From contig NZ_JAUSZL010000002.1 in NCBI RefSeq assembly GCF_030817535.1, positions 6,882,001-6,946,000 on the forward strand: DNA of 64,000 nt, in the 5' to 3' direction. Numbering within the stretch: position 1 is the first letter of the stretch; every line of letters begins with the position of its first letter. A program made the position numbers and the translations under genes. Of this stretch, positions 1 to 9,162 are shown one piece after another. This DNA is from Streptomyces sp. V3I8. Lineage in GTDB: Bacteria; Actinomycetota; Actinomycetes; Streptomycetales; Streptomycetaceae. The notes under the pieces were generated by a model. The model was not told the origin of the DNA. It did not search any database and worked only from the letters and a program-made list of their open reading frames with translations.

Positions 1-98
1 TCCGCGCCGGAACCGCACGCGGTGAGCAGCAGGGCGGCGGAGGTGATCAGGGCGAACGGCAGCAGGAACTGATGGCGGGCACGCGGGAACGTACGCAT
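1..98 (-). CDS. Lipoprotein, N-terminal fragment (probable ABC substrate-binding protein)
   Basis: The gene reads leftward off the window edge; only the first 32 residues are present. They show an Arg-containing n-region, a hydrophobic core and a lipobox ending LLLTACGSGA, so the product is exported and lipid-anchored at Cys27. A GGAG ribosome binding site precedes the ATG at 98. It is divergent from an amino-acid-type ABC importer whose own binding lipoprotein lies at 5153. A second binding protein for the same transporter is therefore the likeliest role, but that is inference from context because the ligand-binding part lies outside the window. Confidence 0.65.
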   Translation of the reverse strand, partial: MRTFPRARHQFLLPFALITSAALLLTACGSGA

Positions 99-183
99 GG
101 AGCGGTCTCCTGGAAGCAGAGCGCGAAGCCGGGCGGGGCGTGGAGCCGGGCGGGGCGCGACGTGAAGGAGCGCGCGCAGAAGA

Positions 184-238
184 AGCGCGGAACGGGGAAG
201 CGCGGAACGGGGAAACGCGGAACGGGGAAACGCGAGGG
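184..238. repeat. 15-bp tandem repeat, about 3.7 copies
   Basis: The unit AAGCGCGGAACGGGG starts at 184, 199 and 214, with a partial copy from 229. Copies three and four carry AAAC in place of AAGC. It lies in the divergent noncoding region and is a direct observation. Confidence 0.85.
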
Positions 239-475
239 GAGGGGTGCGCGTGTGAAGGCGTGGAGAGGGAGACGGTGCGGGAGACGGGGGGCGCCCGCCC
301 TCGGAAGGGGCCGGGCGCGCAGGGGGTCAGCTCAACAGGAAGAGGACCACACTCGACCGAAGTCGATGTGGGAGCGCGTGACCAGCCACTGCTGCGAATA
401 CATGCGCACAAGTGGAACAGCCATTCGGGAGCACGTCAACAGGCCTGAGACGTACGGCTCACAGTGTGGACAACC

Positions 476-506
476 TTGACAGGCAGGGGAAACGGCCCCG
501 TACTCT
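476..506 (+). promoter_or_regulatory. Candidate promoter of the ABC importer operon
   Basis: TTGACA at 476-481 is a perfect -35 hexamer. TACTCT at 501-506 matches the TANNNT -10 pattern with a long 19-nt spacer (GTACTC at 18 nt is the alternative). It lies about 130 nt upstream of the first permease start. Confidence 0.4.
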
Positions 507-634
507 CGACGGACGGCCCTGCTGAGGGGCTAGGCCGTGCGTGCCGTACGACGCCCCTGGGCGTCCGGCACGACCCGCGTGACCCGTGTGAAGGCACCAC
601 CCGTGTTCGACTCGACGCATCACGGAGCCTTCGC

Positions 635-1480
635 ATGTCCTCGCACACCCTCACCAAGGTGGCCGCACCGCACGACGCGGTACCCGTGCGCATCGTCCCC
701 CGGCGCCGGCTCGGCCAGTGGACCGCCGCGGGCCTCGTCCTCGTCCTGCTCGGACTCACCGTCAACTCCGTCGCACGCAACGAGGCGTTCCGGTGGGACG
801 TGGTCGGCGACTACTTCACCTCGCCCTCGGTGCTGCGCGGGCTCGGCCTGACCCTCTGGCTGACCGCCCTCGTCATGGCGCTCGGCTTCGCCCTCGGCGC
901 CCTGCTCGCCGCGGGCCGGCTCTCCGCCAACCCCGTCCTGCGCGGCGTGAGCTGGGGGTACGTCTGGCTCTTCAGGTCGATGCCGATCCTGGTGCAGCTG
1001 CTGTTCTGGTTCAACATCGGGGCGCTCTACCCGACGCTCCTCGGTGTCAGGACGGTCGATCTGCTCGGGCCGGTCACGGTCGCCGTCATCGGCCTCACCC
1101 TGCACGAGGCCGCGTACGCCGCCGAGGTCGTGCGCGGCGGCATCCTCTCCGTGGACCGCGGCCAGATCGAGGCCGCCCAGGCGCTCGGGCTGAGCCGGTG
1201 GCGCCGCTGGTGGCGGATCGTGCTGCCGCAGGCCATGCGCTCCATCGTGCCGCCGGCCGGGAACATGCTGATCGGGACGCTCAAGGGCACCTCGATCATC
1301 AGCGTGATCGCCGTCCAGGACCTGCTCTACTCCGTGCAGCTCGTCTACCACCGCACCTACCAGGTCATCCCGCTCCTGATGGTGGCCACGCTCTGGTACG
1401 TCATCGTCACCTCGGTGCTCAGCGTCGGCCAGTACTACGTCGAGCGGCACTACGGGCGCGGTGCGGAGCGCACGCGATGA
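635..1480 (+). CDS. Amino-acid-type ABC transporter permease
   Basis: The 281-residue inner-membrane permease belongs to the HisM/GlnP type (BPD_transp_1). It has about five hydrophobic segments and the cytoplasmic EAA loop around residues 165-195 (EAAQALGLSRWRRWWRIVLPQA), which contacts the ATPase. The ATG at 635 is preceded by GGAG with 7-nt spacing; a longer upstream extension would run through the promoter region. Its stop overlaps the next start (ATGA). A paralogous permease at 3380 suggests a heterodimeric channel with the ATPase at 4258 and the lipoprotein at 5153. The substrate cannot be read from the sequence. Confidence 0.88.
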   Translation: MSSHTLTKVAAPHDAVPVRIVPRRRLGQWTAAGLVLVLLGLTVNSVARNEAFRWDVVGDYFTSPSVLRGLGLTLWLTALVMALGFALGALLAAGRLSANPVLRGVSWGYVWLFRSMPILVQLLFWFNIGALYPTLLGVRTVDLLGPVTVAVIGLTLHEAAYAAEVVRGGILSVDRGQIEAAQALGLSRWRRWWRIVLPQAMRSIVPPAGNMLIGTLKGTSIISVIAVQDLLYSVQLVYHRTYQVIPLLMVATLWYVIVTSVLSVGQYYVERHYGRGAERTR

Positions 1481-3270
1481 GCGGGCCGCGTCCCTCGCTG
1501 GTGATCGTGGGCGCCGGACCGCGGGGCACCGGGCTCCTGGAGCGGATCGCCGCCAACGCGCCCGAGCTGTACGCCGGTTCGCAGCTCGCCGGGACCGGGC
1601 TCGACGTGCATCTCGTCGACCCGTTCCCGCCGGGCGGCGGCCGCATCTGGCGCGAGGAGCAGTCCCCGCTGCTGTGGATGAACTCCCAGGCCCAGGACGT
1701 CACCATGTTCACCGACGAGTCGGTGGCCATGGCCGGACCCGTGGGGGAGGGACCCACCCTGCACGAGTGGGCCGGACTCGACGGACGCGTCTTCGCCGAC
1801 CGGCAGCGCCAGGGCACCTACCTGCGCTGGGTGTACGAGCGGACCGTCGCGGCGCTGCCCGAGGGCGTCCGGGTCCACCACCACCCCCGCCGCGCCGTGC
1901 GGGTCGCGGGCCCGCCCGGGGGACGCCAGCAGGTGTGGCTGGAAGGGCTGCCGCACCCGCTCGCCGCCGACCTCGTCGTCCTCACGCTCGGCCACCTCGA
2001 CGCCGAACTCGACGAGGAGCAGCGCGGGCTGGCCGCGTACGCCGACGCCCACGGCCTCGTCCACCTGCCGCCCGACTTCACCGCCGACAGCGACCTGTCC
2101 GCCCTCGCCCCCGGTGAACCGGTGCTCGTACGCGGGTTCGGGCTCGCCTTCGTCGACCTGATGGTCCTCCTCACGGAAGGACGCGGCGGCCGCTACGAGA
2201 CCGGCGGGGACGGCGGGCTGACGTACCGGGCGTCCGGGCGCGAGCCCGTCCTGCACGTCGGATCGCGGCGCGGGGTCCCCTACCACTCGAAGATCGGCTA
2301 CGACTGGACCGGTGAACGGCCCCCGCTGCCCCGGTTCTTCGGGCCGGGCGAGGTGGACGCGCTGCTGGCGCTCCCCGGCGGACCCGACTTCCGCCGGGAC
2401 GTGTGGCCGCTCGTCGAGAAGGAGCTGGGCTTCGCCCACTACCACCGGCTGTTCGCGGCGCACCCCGAGCGCACCGCCATGGCCTGGACGGACTTCGAGG
2501 AGAAGTACGCCGCGGCAAACGGCGCCGAGATCCGGGCACTGGCCGCCTCCGCCGTGCCCGACCCCGCCGACCGGCTGGACCTGACGGCGCTCGACCACCC
2601 GCTGGACGGGGTGCGCCACGCCTCCTACGACGCGCTCCAGGGCGGCCTGCGGGCGTACGTCGAGGGGGACCTCGCCCGCCGCCACGACGCCGGGCACAGT
2701 CCGGACCTGGCCGTCTTCCTCGGACTCCTCTCCGTCTACGGGCAGTTGGTGCGGCTCGGCGACATCGGGCCCTGGTGGCACGGCTTCTTCAGCTACCTCG
2801 CCTCGGGACCGCCCGGGCCGCGGCTGCGCCAGATGCTCGCCCTGTCACGGGCGGGGGTGCTGAGGTTCCTCGGCGCCGGCCTGGAGGTATCGGCCGCGGA
2901 CGGGGTCTTCCGGGCCACGAGCGCCACCGTGCCCGGGCAGTACGTCGAGGCCCGCGCGCTCGTCGAGGCACGGCTGCCGCACCCGACGGTCGAGCGGACC
3001 CGCGACACCCTCCTGCGCGAGCTGTACGCCGAAGGGGCCGGCGCGACACCCGAGGGGCTGCTCGCCGTGGACCCCGCGGACGGGCGCGTCCTCGACCGGT
3101 CCGGCACCCCGCACCCGCGGCGCTTCGCGCTCGGACCGCACACCGACGCCCGGGGCTCCGGCGCGTTCACCCGGCCGCGCACCGGCGGACCCGCCTTCCG
3201 GCAGAACGACGCCACCGCACGCGCCGTGCTGGCCTTCCTGCGCGACCTCTCCTGTCGCGCCGCCGCGTAA
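1477..3270 (+). CDS. FAD/NAD(P)-binding protein
   Basis: The protein has 597 residues. The N-terminus shows a dinucleotide-binding P-loop, VIVGAGPRGTGLLERI (residues 8-23), of the kind found in NAD_binding_9/FAD-NAD(P)-binding proteins. This is followed by an ornithine-monooxygenase-like body (HLVDPFPPGGGRIW, LWMNSQAQDVTMF). The start overlaps the permease stop by four bases, so the two are probably translated as a unit. Embedding an oxidoreductase between two permease genes of one importer suggests it acts on the imported compound. The substrate and true reaction are unknown; family assignment is reasonably sure. Confidence 0.8.
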   Translation: MSGPRPSLVIVGAGPRGTGLLERIAANAPELYAGSQLAGTGLDVHLVDPFPPGGGRIWREEQSPLLWMNSQAQDVTMFTDESVAMAGPVGEGPTLHEWAGLDGRVFADRQRQGTYLRWVYERTVAALPEGVRVHHHPRRAVRVAGPPGGRQQVWLEGLPHPLAADLVVLTLGHLDAELDEEQRGLAAYADAHGLVHLPPDFTADSDLSALAPGEPVLVRGFGLAFVDLMVLLTEGRGGRYETGGDGGLTYRASGREPVLHVGSRRGVPYHSKIGYDWTGERPPLPRFFGPGEVDALLALPGGPDFRRDVWPLVEKELGFAHYHRLFAAHPERTAMAWTDFEEKYAAANGAEIRALAASAVPDPADRLDLTALDHPLDGVRHASYDALQGGLRAYVEGDLARRHDAGHSPDLAVFLGLLSVYGQLVRLGDIGPWWHGFFSYLASGPPGPRLRQMLALSRAGVLRFLGAGLEVSAADGVFRATSATVPGQYVEARALVEARLPHPTVERTRDTLLRELYAEGAGATPEGLLAVDPADGRVLDRSGTPHPRRFALGPHTDARGSGAFTRPRTGGPAFRQNDATARAVLAFLRDLSCRAAA

Positions 3271-3379
3271 CCCGCAGCCGCCCGCGCGCCCGTACCACCC
3301 GCCGCGCGACCGCGGCCCGCAGCCCGTACCGCGCACCGCGCACACCGCACCCCGCTCCCTTCTTCCGCCCGAGGACCCC

Positions 3380-4261
3380 ATGTCGCTGACCAGTGATCCA
3401 CCCCTCGTCAAAACGCCCGTCGAACCCGAGGACTACGGCGCGCTCAAGGTGGTGCCCGTCCGCCATCCCTGGCGCTGGGCCGCCGTGATCGTGACCGCCG
3501 TGCTGCTCGCCCAGTTCATTCACGGGCTCGCCACCAACGCCGGCTGGGAATGGGAGGTGTTCGCCGAGTTCTTCACCGCCGAAGTGGTCCTGAAGGCGGT
3601 CTGGGTCACCTTGCAGCTGACCGTCTACGGCACGGCTCTGGGATTCGCGCTGGGGATCGTCCTCGCCTTCATGCGGCTGTCCGCCAGCCCGTTCCTGAAG
3701 GCCGTCGCCTTCGCGTACATCTGGGCGTTCCGGTCGATCCCGCTCATCGTGCAGCTCCTGTTCTGGTTCAACCTCGCCTACCTCTACGAGGAGCTGGAGT
3801 TCGGCATCCCCTTCGGGCCCGGCTTCTTCTCCTTCGACACGATGGGCCTGGTCGGCGCGATGAGCGCGGCCGTCCTGGGCCTCGCCCTGCACCAGGCCGC
3901 GTACGCCGCGGAGATCGTGCGCGGCGGTGTCCTGTCCGTCGACAGCGGGCAGCTGGAGGCGGCCGCCGCGCTCGGCATCCCCCGGCTGCGGCAGATCCGG
4001 CGGATCGTGCTCCCGCAGGCGATGCGCTCCATCCTGCCCAACGCCGCCAACGAGGTGATCTCCCTCTTCAAGGGCACCTCGATCGTCTCCGTCATGGCGA
4101 TCGGCGAGCTCTTCTACCAGGTCCAGGTCATCTACGGACGCAACGGCCGGGTCGTACCGCTGCTCATGGTCGCGACGGCCTGGTACATCCTCCTGACCAC
4201 CGCGCTCTCCGTGATCCAGCACTACGTGGAACGCCACTTCGCGAAGGGAAGCACCCGATGA
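3380..4261 (+). CDS. Amino-acid-type ABC transporter permease (second)
   Basis: This is a 293-residue paralogue of the permease at 635. The shared blocks include [14 protein letters not shown], the [11 protein letters not shown] segment and the EAA loop ([23 protein letters not shown]). The ATG at 3380 follows a 110-nt gap that holds no other gene. The stop overlaps the ATPase start (ATGA at 4258). Together with the first permease it can form the membrane part of a polar amino acid importer (PAAT family). Confidence 0.9.
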   Translation: MSLTSDPPLVKTPVEPEDYGALKVVPVRHPWRWAAVIVTAVLLAQFIHGLATNAGWEWEVFAEFFTAEVVLKAVWVTLQLTVYGTALGFALGIVLAFMRLSASPFLKAVAFAYIWAFRSIPLIVQLLFWFNLAYLYEELEFGIPFGPGFFSFDTMGLVGAMSAAVLGLALHQAAYAAEIVRGGVLSVDSGQLEAAAALGIPRLRQIRRIVLPQAMRSILPNAANEVISLFKGTSIVSVMAIGELFYQVQVIYGRNGRVVPLLMVATAWYILLTTALSVIQHYVERHFAKGSTR

Positions 4262-5055
4262 GCGCGCCCACCACCCCCGCCGCCGACGGCACGGCCGCGC
4301 CCATGGTCGACGTCAGGTCCGTCCACAAGAGCTTCGGTTCGCTGGAGGTCCTCAAGGGCGTCGACCTGCAGGTGCGCACCGGCGAGGTCACCGTCGTCCT
4401 CGGCCCCTCCGGCTCCGGCAAGTCCACCCTGCTGCGCACCATCAACCACCTGGAGAAGGTCGACCAGGGCTGGATCAGTGTGGACGGCTCGCTCGTCGGC
4501 TACCGGCGTTCCGGCGACAAGTTCCACGAGCTGCGCGAGCGCGAGATCCTCAGGCAGCGCACCCGGATCGGGTTCGTCTTCCAGAACTTCAACCTCTTCC
4601 CGCACCTCACGGTGCTGGAGAACATCGTCGAGGCCCCGGTCTCCGCGCTGAAGCGGCCCCGCAAGGACGCCACCGCGGCGGCGCGCAGGCTGCTCGACCG
4701 GGTCGGCCTCGCCGACAAGGCCGACGCCTACCCGAAGCAGCTGTCCGGCGGGCAGCAGCAGCGCGTGGCCATCGCCCGGGCGCTCGCCCTGGAGCCCAGG
4801 CTGCTGCTCTTCGACGAGCCGACGTCCGCGCTCGACCCCGAGCTGGTCGGTGAGGTCCTCGACGTCATCAAGGACCTCGCCCACCAGGGCACCACGATGA
4901 TCGTCGTCACGCACGAGATCGGCTTCGCCCGCGAGGTCGCCGACACCGTGGTCTTCATGGACGACGGCCGCGTCGTCGAACGGGGCGCCCCCGGCGACGT
5001 GCTCGACGCGCCGAAGCACGAGCGCACCCGCGCCTTCCTCTCCAAGGTCCTGTGA
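4258..5055 (+). CDS. Amino-acid-type ABC transporter ATP-binding protein
   Basis: The 265-residue protein is an ABC ATPase of the GlnQ/HisP type. Walker A is GPSGSGKST (about residues 46-54), the Q-loop is [10 protein letters not shown], the signature is [15 protein letters not shown], Walker B is [12 protein letters not shown] and the switch His lies in VVTHEIGFA. All catalytic elements are intact. Its start overlaps the stop of the second permease. It energises import of the ligand captured by the lipoprotein encoded downstream. Confidence 0.93.
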   Translation: MSAPTTPAADGTAAPMVDVRSVHKSFGSLEVLKGVDLQVRTGEVTVVLGPSGSGKSTLLRTINHLEKVDQGWISVDGSLVGYRRSGDKFHELREREILRQRTRIGFVFQNFNLFPHLTVLENIVEAPVSALKRPRKDATAAARRLLDRVGLADKADAYPKQLSGGQQQRVAIARALALEPRLLLFDEPTSALDPELVGEVLDVIKDLAHQGTTMIVVTHEIGFAREVADTVVFMDDGRVVERGAPGDVLDAPKHERTRAFLSKVL

Positions 5056-5152
5056 CCTCCGAGGTCCTCCGACCGAATGCCCCGGCCGGGTCCTTCGGCC
5101 GAGGTTCCGTGACCGCCCTGCTCATCGCCCTTCCCGTCAAAGGAGTTCACCC

Positions 5153-6127
5153 ATGACATCCCGACGCACCGTCCTCGCCGCCTCCGTCGCAGCCCTGGTC
5201 GCCGTCCCGCTGCTCAGCGCCTGCGGCGGTGACAGCGACGCGGCGGCCGGGACGGGCTCGTCCGGAACCAAGAAGGCCGGCGGCGTCAACATCGGCCCCG
5301 ACCAGAACCGGATCCGCGGCACGAAGGTCGACGAGATCGCCGCGCTCGTCCCGGCGGCGATCCGCGAGCGCGGCACGCTGAAGCTCGGCCAGAGCGCCGA
5401 CGCCTCGCCGCCACTCGGGTTCTACGCGACCGACGACAAGACGAGAATCGGCTCGGAGATCGACCTCGCCACCCTGGTCGCCGACACCCTCGGCCTGAAG
5501 CTCGACAACGACGAGGTCTCCTGGGAGAACCTCTTCGTCGGTCTGGACAGCGGCAAGTTCGACGCCGTCTTCTCGAACGTCACCGTCACCGAGGAGCGCA
5601 AGGAGAAGTACGACTTCGCCACCTACCGCCTCGACAACATCGCGTTCGAGGCGAAGAAGGGCAGCGGCTGGAAGGTCGGGAAGCCCGCGGACATCGCGGG
5701 CAGGACGATCGCCGTCTCCTCCGGCACCAACCAGGAGAAGATCCTCGTCGACTGGAGCGAGCAGAACGAGAAGGCCGGCCGCAAGGCCGTCACCATCAAG
5801 TACTTCCAGAAGGACACGGACTACTACCTGGCCCTGCAGTCGGGACGCATCGACGCCTACCTGGGCCCGAGCCCGTCCGCCGCGTACCACGTGGCGACCG
5901 CCGGGCAGTCGGAGATCGTCGGCACGCTCTCGGGCGCCGGGGGCGACCTCCAGGGCAAGATCGCCGCGACCACGAAGAAGGGCAGCGGGCTCGTCGACGC
6001 GTACGCGGCCGCCGTCAACCACGTGATCCAGGACGGCAGTTACGCGAAGGTGCTCAAGCGGTGGGGCCTGTCCGGCGAGGCCGTGCCGAAGTCGGAGATC
6101 AACCCGCCGGGCCTGCCGAAGATCTGA
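5153..6127 (+). CDS. ABC transporter substrate-binding lipoprotein (SBP_bac_3)
   Basis: The protein has 324 residues. A signal peptide ends in the lipobox VPLLSAC with the lipidated Cys near residue 24. The body is a family-3 amino-acid-binding fold: PPLGFYATDDKTRIGSEIDL near the N-terminus, then NLFVGLDSGKFDAVFSNVTVTEERKEKYDF. A strong AAAGGAG ribosome binding site precedes the ATG. It is the last transporter component before two monooxygenase genes. The ligand is probably a polar, possibly sulfur-containing amino acid; this is inferred only from the neighbours. Confidence 0.88.
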   Translation: MTSRRTVLAASVAALVAVPLLSACGGDSDAAAGTGSSGTKKAGGVNIGPDQNRIRGTKVDEIAALVPAAIRERGTLKLGQSADASPPLGFYATDDKTRIGSEIDLATLVADTLGLKLDNDEVSWENLFVGLDSGKFDAVFSNVTVTEERKEKYDFATYRLDNIAFEAKKGSGWKVGKPADIAGRTIAVSSGTNQEKILVDWSEQNEKAGRKAVTIKYFQKDTDYYLALQSGRIDAYLGPSPSAAYHVATAGQSEIVGTLSGAGGDLQGKIAATTKKGSGLVDAYAAAVNHVIQDGSYAKVLKRWGLSGEAVPKSEINPPGLPKI

Positions 6128-6304
6128 CGCCGGAACCGGCGCCGCCCGCACCGGACCCCGCCCGCACCGGAACCCCGCTCCACCGGGCGCCCACCTCACC
6201 GGGCCTCCGTCCCGCCGGACCCGCCGATCCGCCCCACCGATCCCGCGCCGCCGCGGCCACGCGCCGCGGCGGCGGCCGGGACCCCCAGAAAGGTCCTGCT
6301 TCCC

Positions 6305-7384
6305 ATGACAGCCCCGAACGGCCGAGGGCTCCTGCACCTGGCCGCCGCCGTCGACCAGGAGGCGGCCCACGACGCCTCGGCGCACGTCGAGCTGACGCGG
6401 CTCGCGGAGCGCGGCGGGTTCGACTTCGTGACACTGGGCGACACCTTCACACGGCCCGGGCTCGACGCGCTCGCCGTGCTGGCCCGGGTCGCACCCGCCA
6501 CGACCCGCATCGGTCTGGTGCCGACCGTCACCACCACGCACACCGAACCGTTCCGCGTCCAGGCCGCCGTGGCGACCCTCGACTGGGTGAGCCGCGGCCG
6601 GGCCGGCTGGTGTATCGACGTGTCGACCACCGAGGGGGAGGCCCGCCTCTTCGGCCGTCGGCACGCCGCGCCCGCCGACGCGCTGTGGCAGGAGGCGGGA
6701 CAGGTCGCCGACGTGGCGGCCCGGCTGTGGGACAGCCGGGAGGACGGTGCCGCGGTGCACGGCACGGCGACCGGCCGCTCCACCGGCCGCGGCGGAGCGC
6801 ACCACGTCGACTTCGAGGGCGACACCTTCGCCGTACGCGGTCCCTCGACCGCGCCCAGACCCCCGCAGGGCCACCCGGTGCGGGTCGTCGACGCCACGGA
6901 CCGGCACGCCCGGGCGACCGCCGCCCGGTACGCGGACGTGGCACTGGTACGGGGGGCGACCCCGGCCCAGGTCGGCGCCGTACGGGCGGAACTGCACGCC
7001 GCCGCGCTCGCGCACGGCCGGAACCCGGACGGGTTGCGCGTCCTGGCCGCGCTCACCGTCGATCTCGGTGACGGCGAGCGCGCGGCCGAGCGGGGCCACG
7101 GCGGGGGCGGCCCCCGGCAGACCGCGCAGGGCCCGCTCTACCGCGGCGGCCCCGTCGACCTCGCCGAACTGATCGCCGCCTGGCACGAGACCGGTGCCGC
7201 CGACGGCTTCCACCTCACCCCCGTCGAGCCCAGCCGTGACCTGGAACGCCTGGTCAACGGCACGGTCGCGCTGCTGCAGCACCGCGGGCTCTTCCGCACC
7301 TTCTACCCGGGCAGCACGCTCCGCGAGCACCTGGGGCTGGCCCGGCCCGCGAACCGGTACGCCGTGACAGGGGGAACGTCATGA
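6305..7384 (+). CDS. Luciferase-like FMN-dependent monooxygenase
   Basis: The 359-residue protein belongs to the bacterial luciferase-like (LLM) TIM-barrel superfamily. It shows GFDFVTLGDTF near the N-terminus, a typical RIGLVPTVTTTHTEPFRVQAAVATLDWVSRGR stretch and the PQGHPVRVVDATD segment. Such enzymes use reduced flavin and oxygen to cleave C-S or C-N bonds or hydroxylate substrates. Its stop overlaps the start of a second LLM protein, so a two-protein oxygenase system is likely. No flavin reductase is obvious nearby unless the FAD protein at 1477 serves. Function beyond the superfamily is inference. Confidence 0.82.
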   Translation: MTAPNGRGLLHLAAAVDQEAAHDASAHVELTRLAERGGFDFVTLGDTFTRPGLDALAVLARVAPATTRIGLVPTVTTTHTEPFRVQAAVATLDWVSRGRAGWCIDVSTTEGEARLFGRRHAAPADALWQEAGQVADVAARLWDSREDGAAVHGTATGRSTGRGGAHHVDFEGDTFAVRGPSTAPRPPQGHPVRVVDATDRHARATAARYADVALVRGATPAQVGAVRAELHAAALAHGRNPDGLRVLAALTVDLGDGERAAERGHGGGGPRQTAQGPLYRGGPVDLAELIAAWHETGAADGFHLTPVEPSRDLERLVNGTVALLQHRGLFRTFYPGSTLREHLGLARPANRYAVTGGTS

Positions 7385-8556
7385 CCGTACCCGCACCCGC
7401 GCACGCATCCGCCGGACAGCCCGCCCGCGGACGGATGCACCTCGCCGCGCACGTCCCCGGCGCCGACGACCCGACCGTCGGGACCGACCCCCGGGCGGGG
7501 TCCCCGGCCGACTTCGCGTCCTACGCGCGGCTCGCGCGGGCCGCCGAACGGGGGCTGTTCGACTTCCTCCTGCTCACCGAGGAACTGCGGCTGCACGAGC
7601 ATGAGGGACATGTCCACGAGGGGCATATCCACGAGGGGCATGTCCGCGAGGCGGACGCGGCCGGACGGCCCGAGCCGGTCACCGTGCTGAACGCGCTGGC
7701 CGCCGTCACCGGACGCCTCGGACTCGCCGCGTCGGTCGGTACGCGCTTCATCGAACCGTACGAACTCGCGCGCGGGTTTGCCACGTTGGACCACCTCAGC
7801 GGCGGACGCGCGGCATGGCACGTGGCGGGCTCCGCCGACGCCCTGGCCGGGGAGAACTTCCGGGGCGACGGACTTCCCGACCGGCCCGGACTTCTCCGGT
7901 CCCGCGCCGTCGAGTTCGTCGCCACGGCGCGGGAGGTGTGGGACTCCTGGACCCCGGACGGCGTCTCACGTCCGTTCGCGCACCGCGGCCGGTACTTCGA
8001 CATCGCGGGCGAGTCCACCGTGGCGCGCTCCCCGCAGGGCCACCCCGTCGTCATCCGCGCGGTGGACGCGCCGGAGGACCGGGAGTTCGCCGCGGCGGAC
8101 GCCGACGTGCTCCTCGTCCCGCACCGCACCCCGGCGGCGAGCCGTGCGCTCTACGCAGACGTGAAGGGCCGCCTCGCCGGGTACGGCCGTGACCACGACG
8201 ACCTGAAGATCCTGGTGCGGGCCGGCTTCGTGCTCGGCGACACGGCCGCCGAGGCGCGGCGCAGAGCCGCCGGGATCCGGCCCCCGCAGGTCTCGCCGCA
8301 GACCGCGACCGGAGCTGAGGGCCGGCAGTCCTTCGTCGGCACGCCGGAGGCGGTCGCCGCCGGGATGGACGGGCTCGTACGGACCGGAGCGGCCGACGGG
8401 TTCCTCCTCGCACCGCACCTCGTGCCCGGCGGCCTCGACGAGTTCGTGGACCGGGTGGTGCCGCTGCTCCAGGAGCGCGGCGCGTTCCGCACGGAGTACG
8501 CCGGCGCGACGCTGCGCTCGCACCTCGGGCTGCCGGATCCGGTGTGGAAGGGCTGA
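7381..8556 (+). CDS. Luciferase-like FMN-dependent monooxygenase with His-rich insert
   Basis: The 391-residue protein resembles NtaA/SnaA/DszA-type LLM monooxygenases: LFDFLLLTEELRL, the ASVGTRFIEPYELARGFATLDHLSGGRAAWHVA block, and SPQGHPVVIRAVDAPEDREFAA. Its ATG overlaps the upstream stop. Residues about 77-95 are a repeated Glu-Gly-His-Val/Ile-His-Glu insert encoded by 18-bp repeats (7598-7650), unusual for the family and potentially metal-binding. With the preceding paralogue and the importer it probably oxidises the imported substrate. DszA/NtaA relatives act on organosulfur or aminopolycarboxylate compounds, but the substrate here is not known. Confidence 0.82.
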   Translation: MTVPAPAHASAGQPARGRMHLAAHVPGADDPTVGTDPRAGSPADFASYARLARAAERGLFDFLLLTEELRLHEHEGHVHEGHIHEGHVREADAAGRPEPVTVLNALAAVTGRLGLAASVGTRFIEPYELARGFATLDHLSGGRAAWHVAGSADALAGENFRGDGLPDRPGLLRSRAVEFVATAREVWDSWTPDGVSRPFAHRGRYFDIAGESTVARSPQGHPVVIRAVDAPEDREFAAADADVLLVPHRTPAASRALYADVKGRLAGYGRDHDDLKILVRAGFVLGDTAAEARRRAAGIRPPQVSPQTATGAEGRQSFVGTPEAVAAGMDGLVRTGAADGFLLAPHLVPGGLDEFVDRVVPLLQERGAFRTEYAGATLRSHLGLPDPVWKG

Positions 8557-9162
8557 TCGCACGACGGCGCACACGTCCGGGGACCGGAAGCGCCGGCACG
8601 GGCGGCGGGCGCGAGCGTGGACCCGGGCTCGGCGGGGAAGTGGCCTTCGGCCTGGACGGACGGGATCCCACGCTGCGGGTGACGGTCCAGGAGGACAATT
8701 CCCGGTGGGCTGTTTTCGGCGATGCCACGAGCGGGCGCGGCAGTTGCCGCTTCCGGTTCCCGCGGCCGGCGGCGCCCGACGCGCAGGGGCGCACGACGGG
8801 GGATCTCCGTCGCTCCCTGCTTCCGCCGTGCGTATGCGCGGACCATTTCATCTGCCCATTTCCGCCGCCGGGCAATACCCTGGGCGCGGAGACCGCAGCC
8901 GGGGAGCGCAATCCGCTCCGGTGATCCGCACGCGTTCCGCACCACGGTGCCTGCAAGATCAACGTACGTAGGACGTACGCAAGTTGAACGCCGTACGGCC
9001 GAAAGGCGCCCTTGCGTCCTTCGGGTGCGCGGCCGAATACTCCCCACCAGCGCCTTGTCAGGGGCACGGCGTATCCGGAATCCGGACACTCTGCCTCTGG
9101 CGTGCGCCTCACGGGCCCCGACCCCACACGGGCCCCCGACTTCCCTTTGGAGGGAACGAACA
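8557..9162. other. 606-bp intergenic region upstream of a secreted protease
   Basis: I see no convincing gene. The region carries a short perfect inverted repeat CGTACGT-AGG-ACGTACG (8963-8979), which could be an operator for the downstream protease, and a GGAGGG ribosome binding site at its end. Short ORFs here lack ribosome binding sites and family features. Confidence 0.55.

Larger units (their letters stand above)
99..634. other. Divergent intergenic region, no gene seen
   Basis: This is about 535 bp between the divergent lipoprotein gene and the permease gene. It contains a 15-bp tandem repeat (184-238) and a promoter-like TTGACA at 476. I see no ORF here with a ribosome binding site and plausible codon usage. 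Confidence 0.6.

Noticed and set aside
718..1477. Long N-terminal extension of the FAD protein over the permease gene
   Set aside because: That stretch is an Arg/Pro-rich shadow of the permease frame; ATG 1477 overlaps the permease stop as expected.
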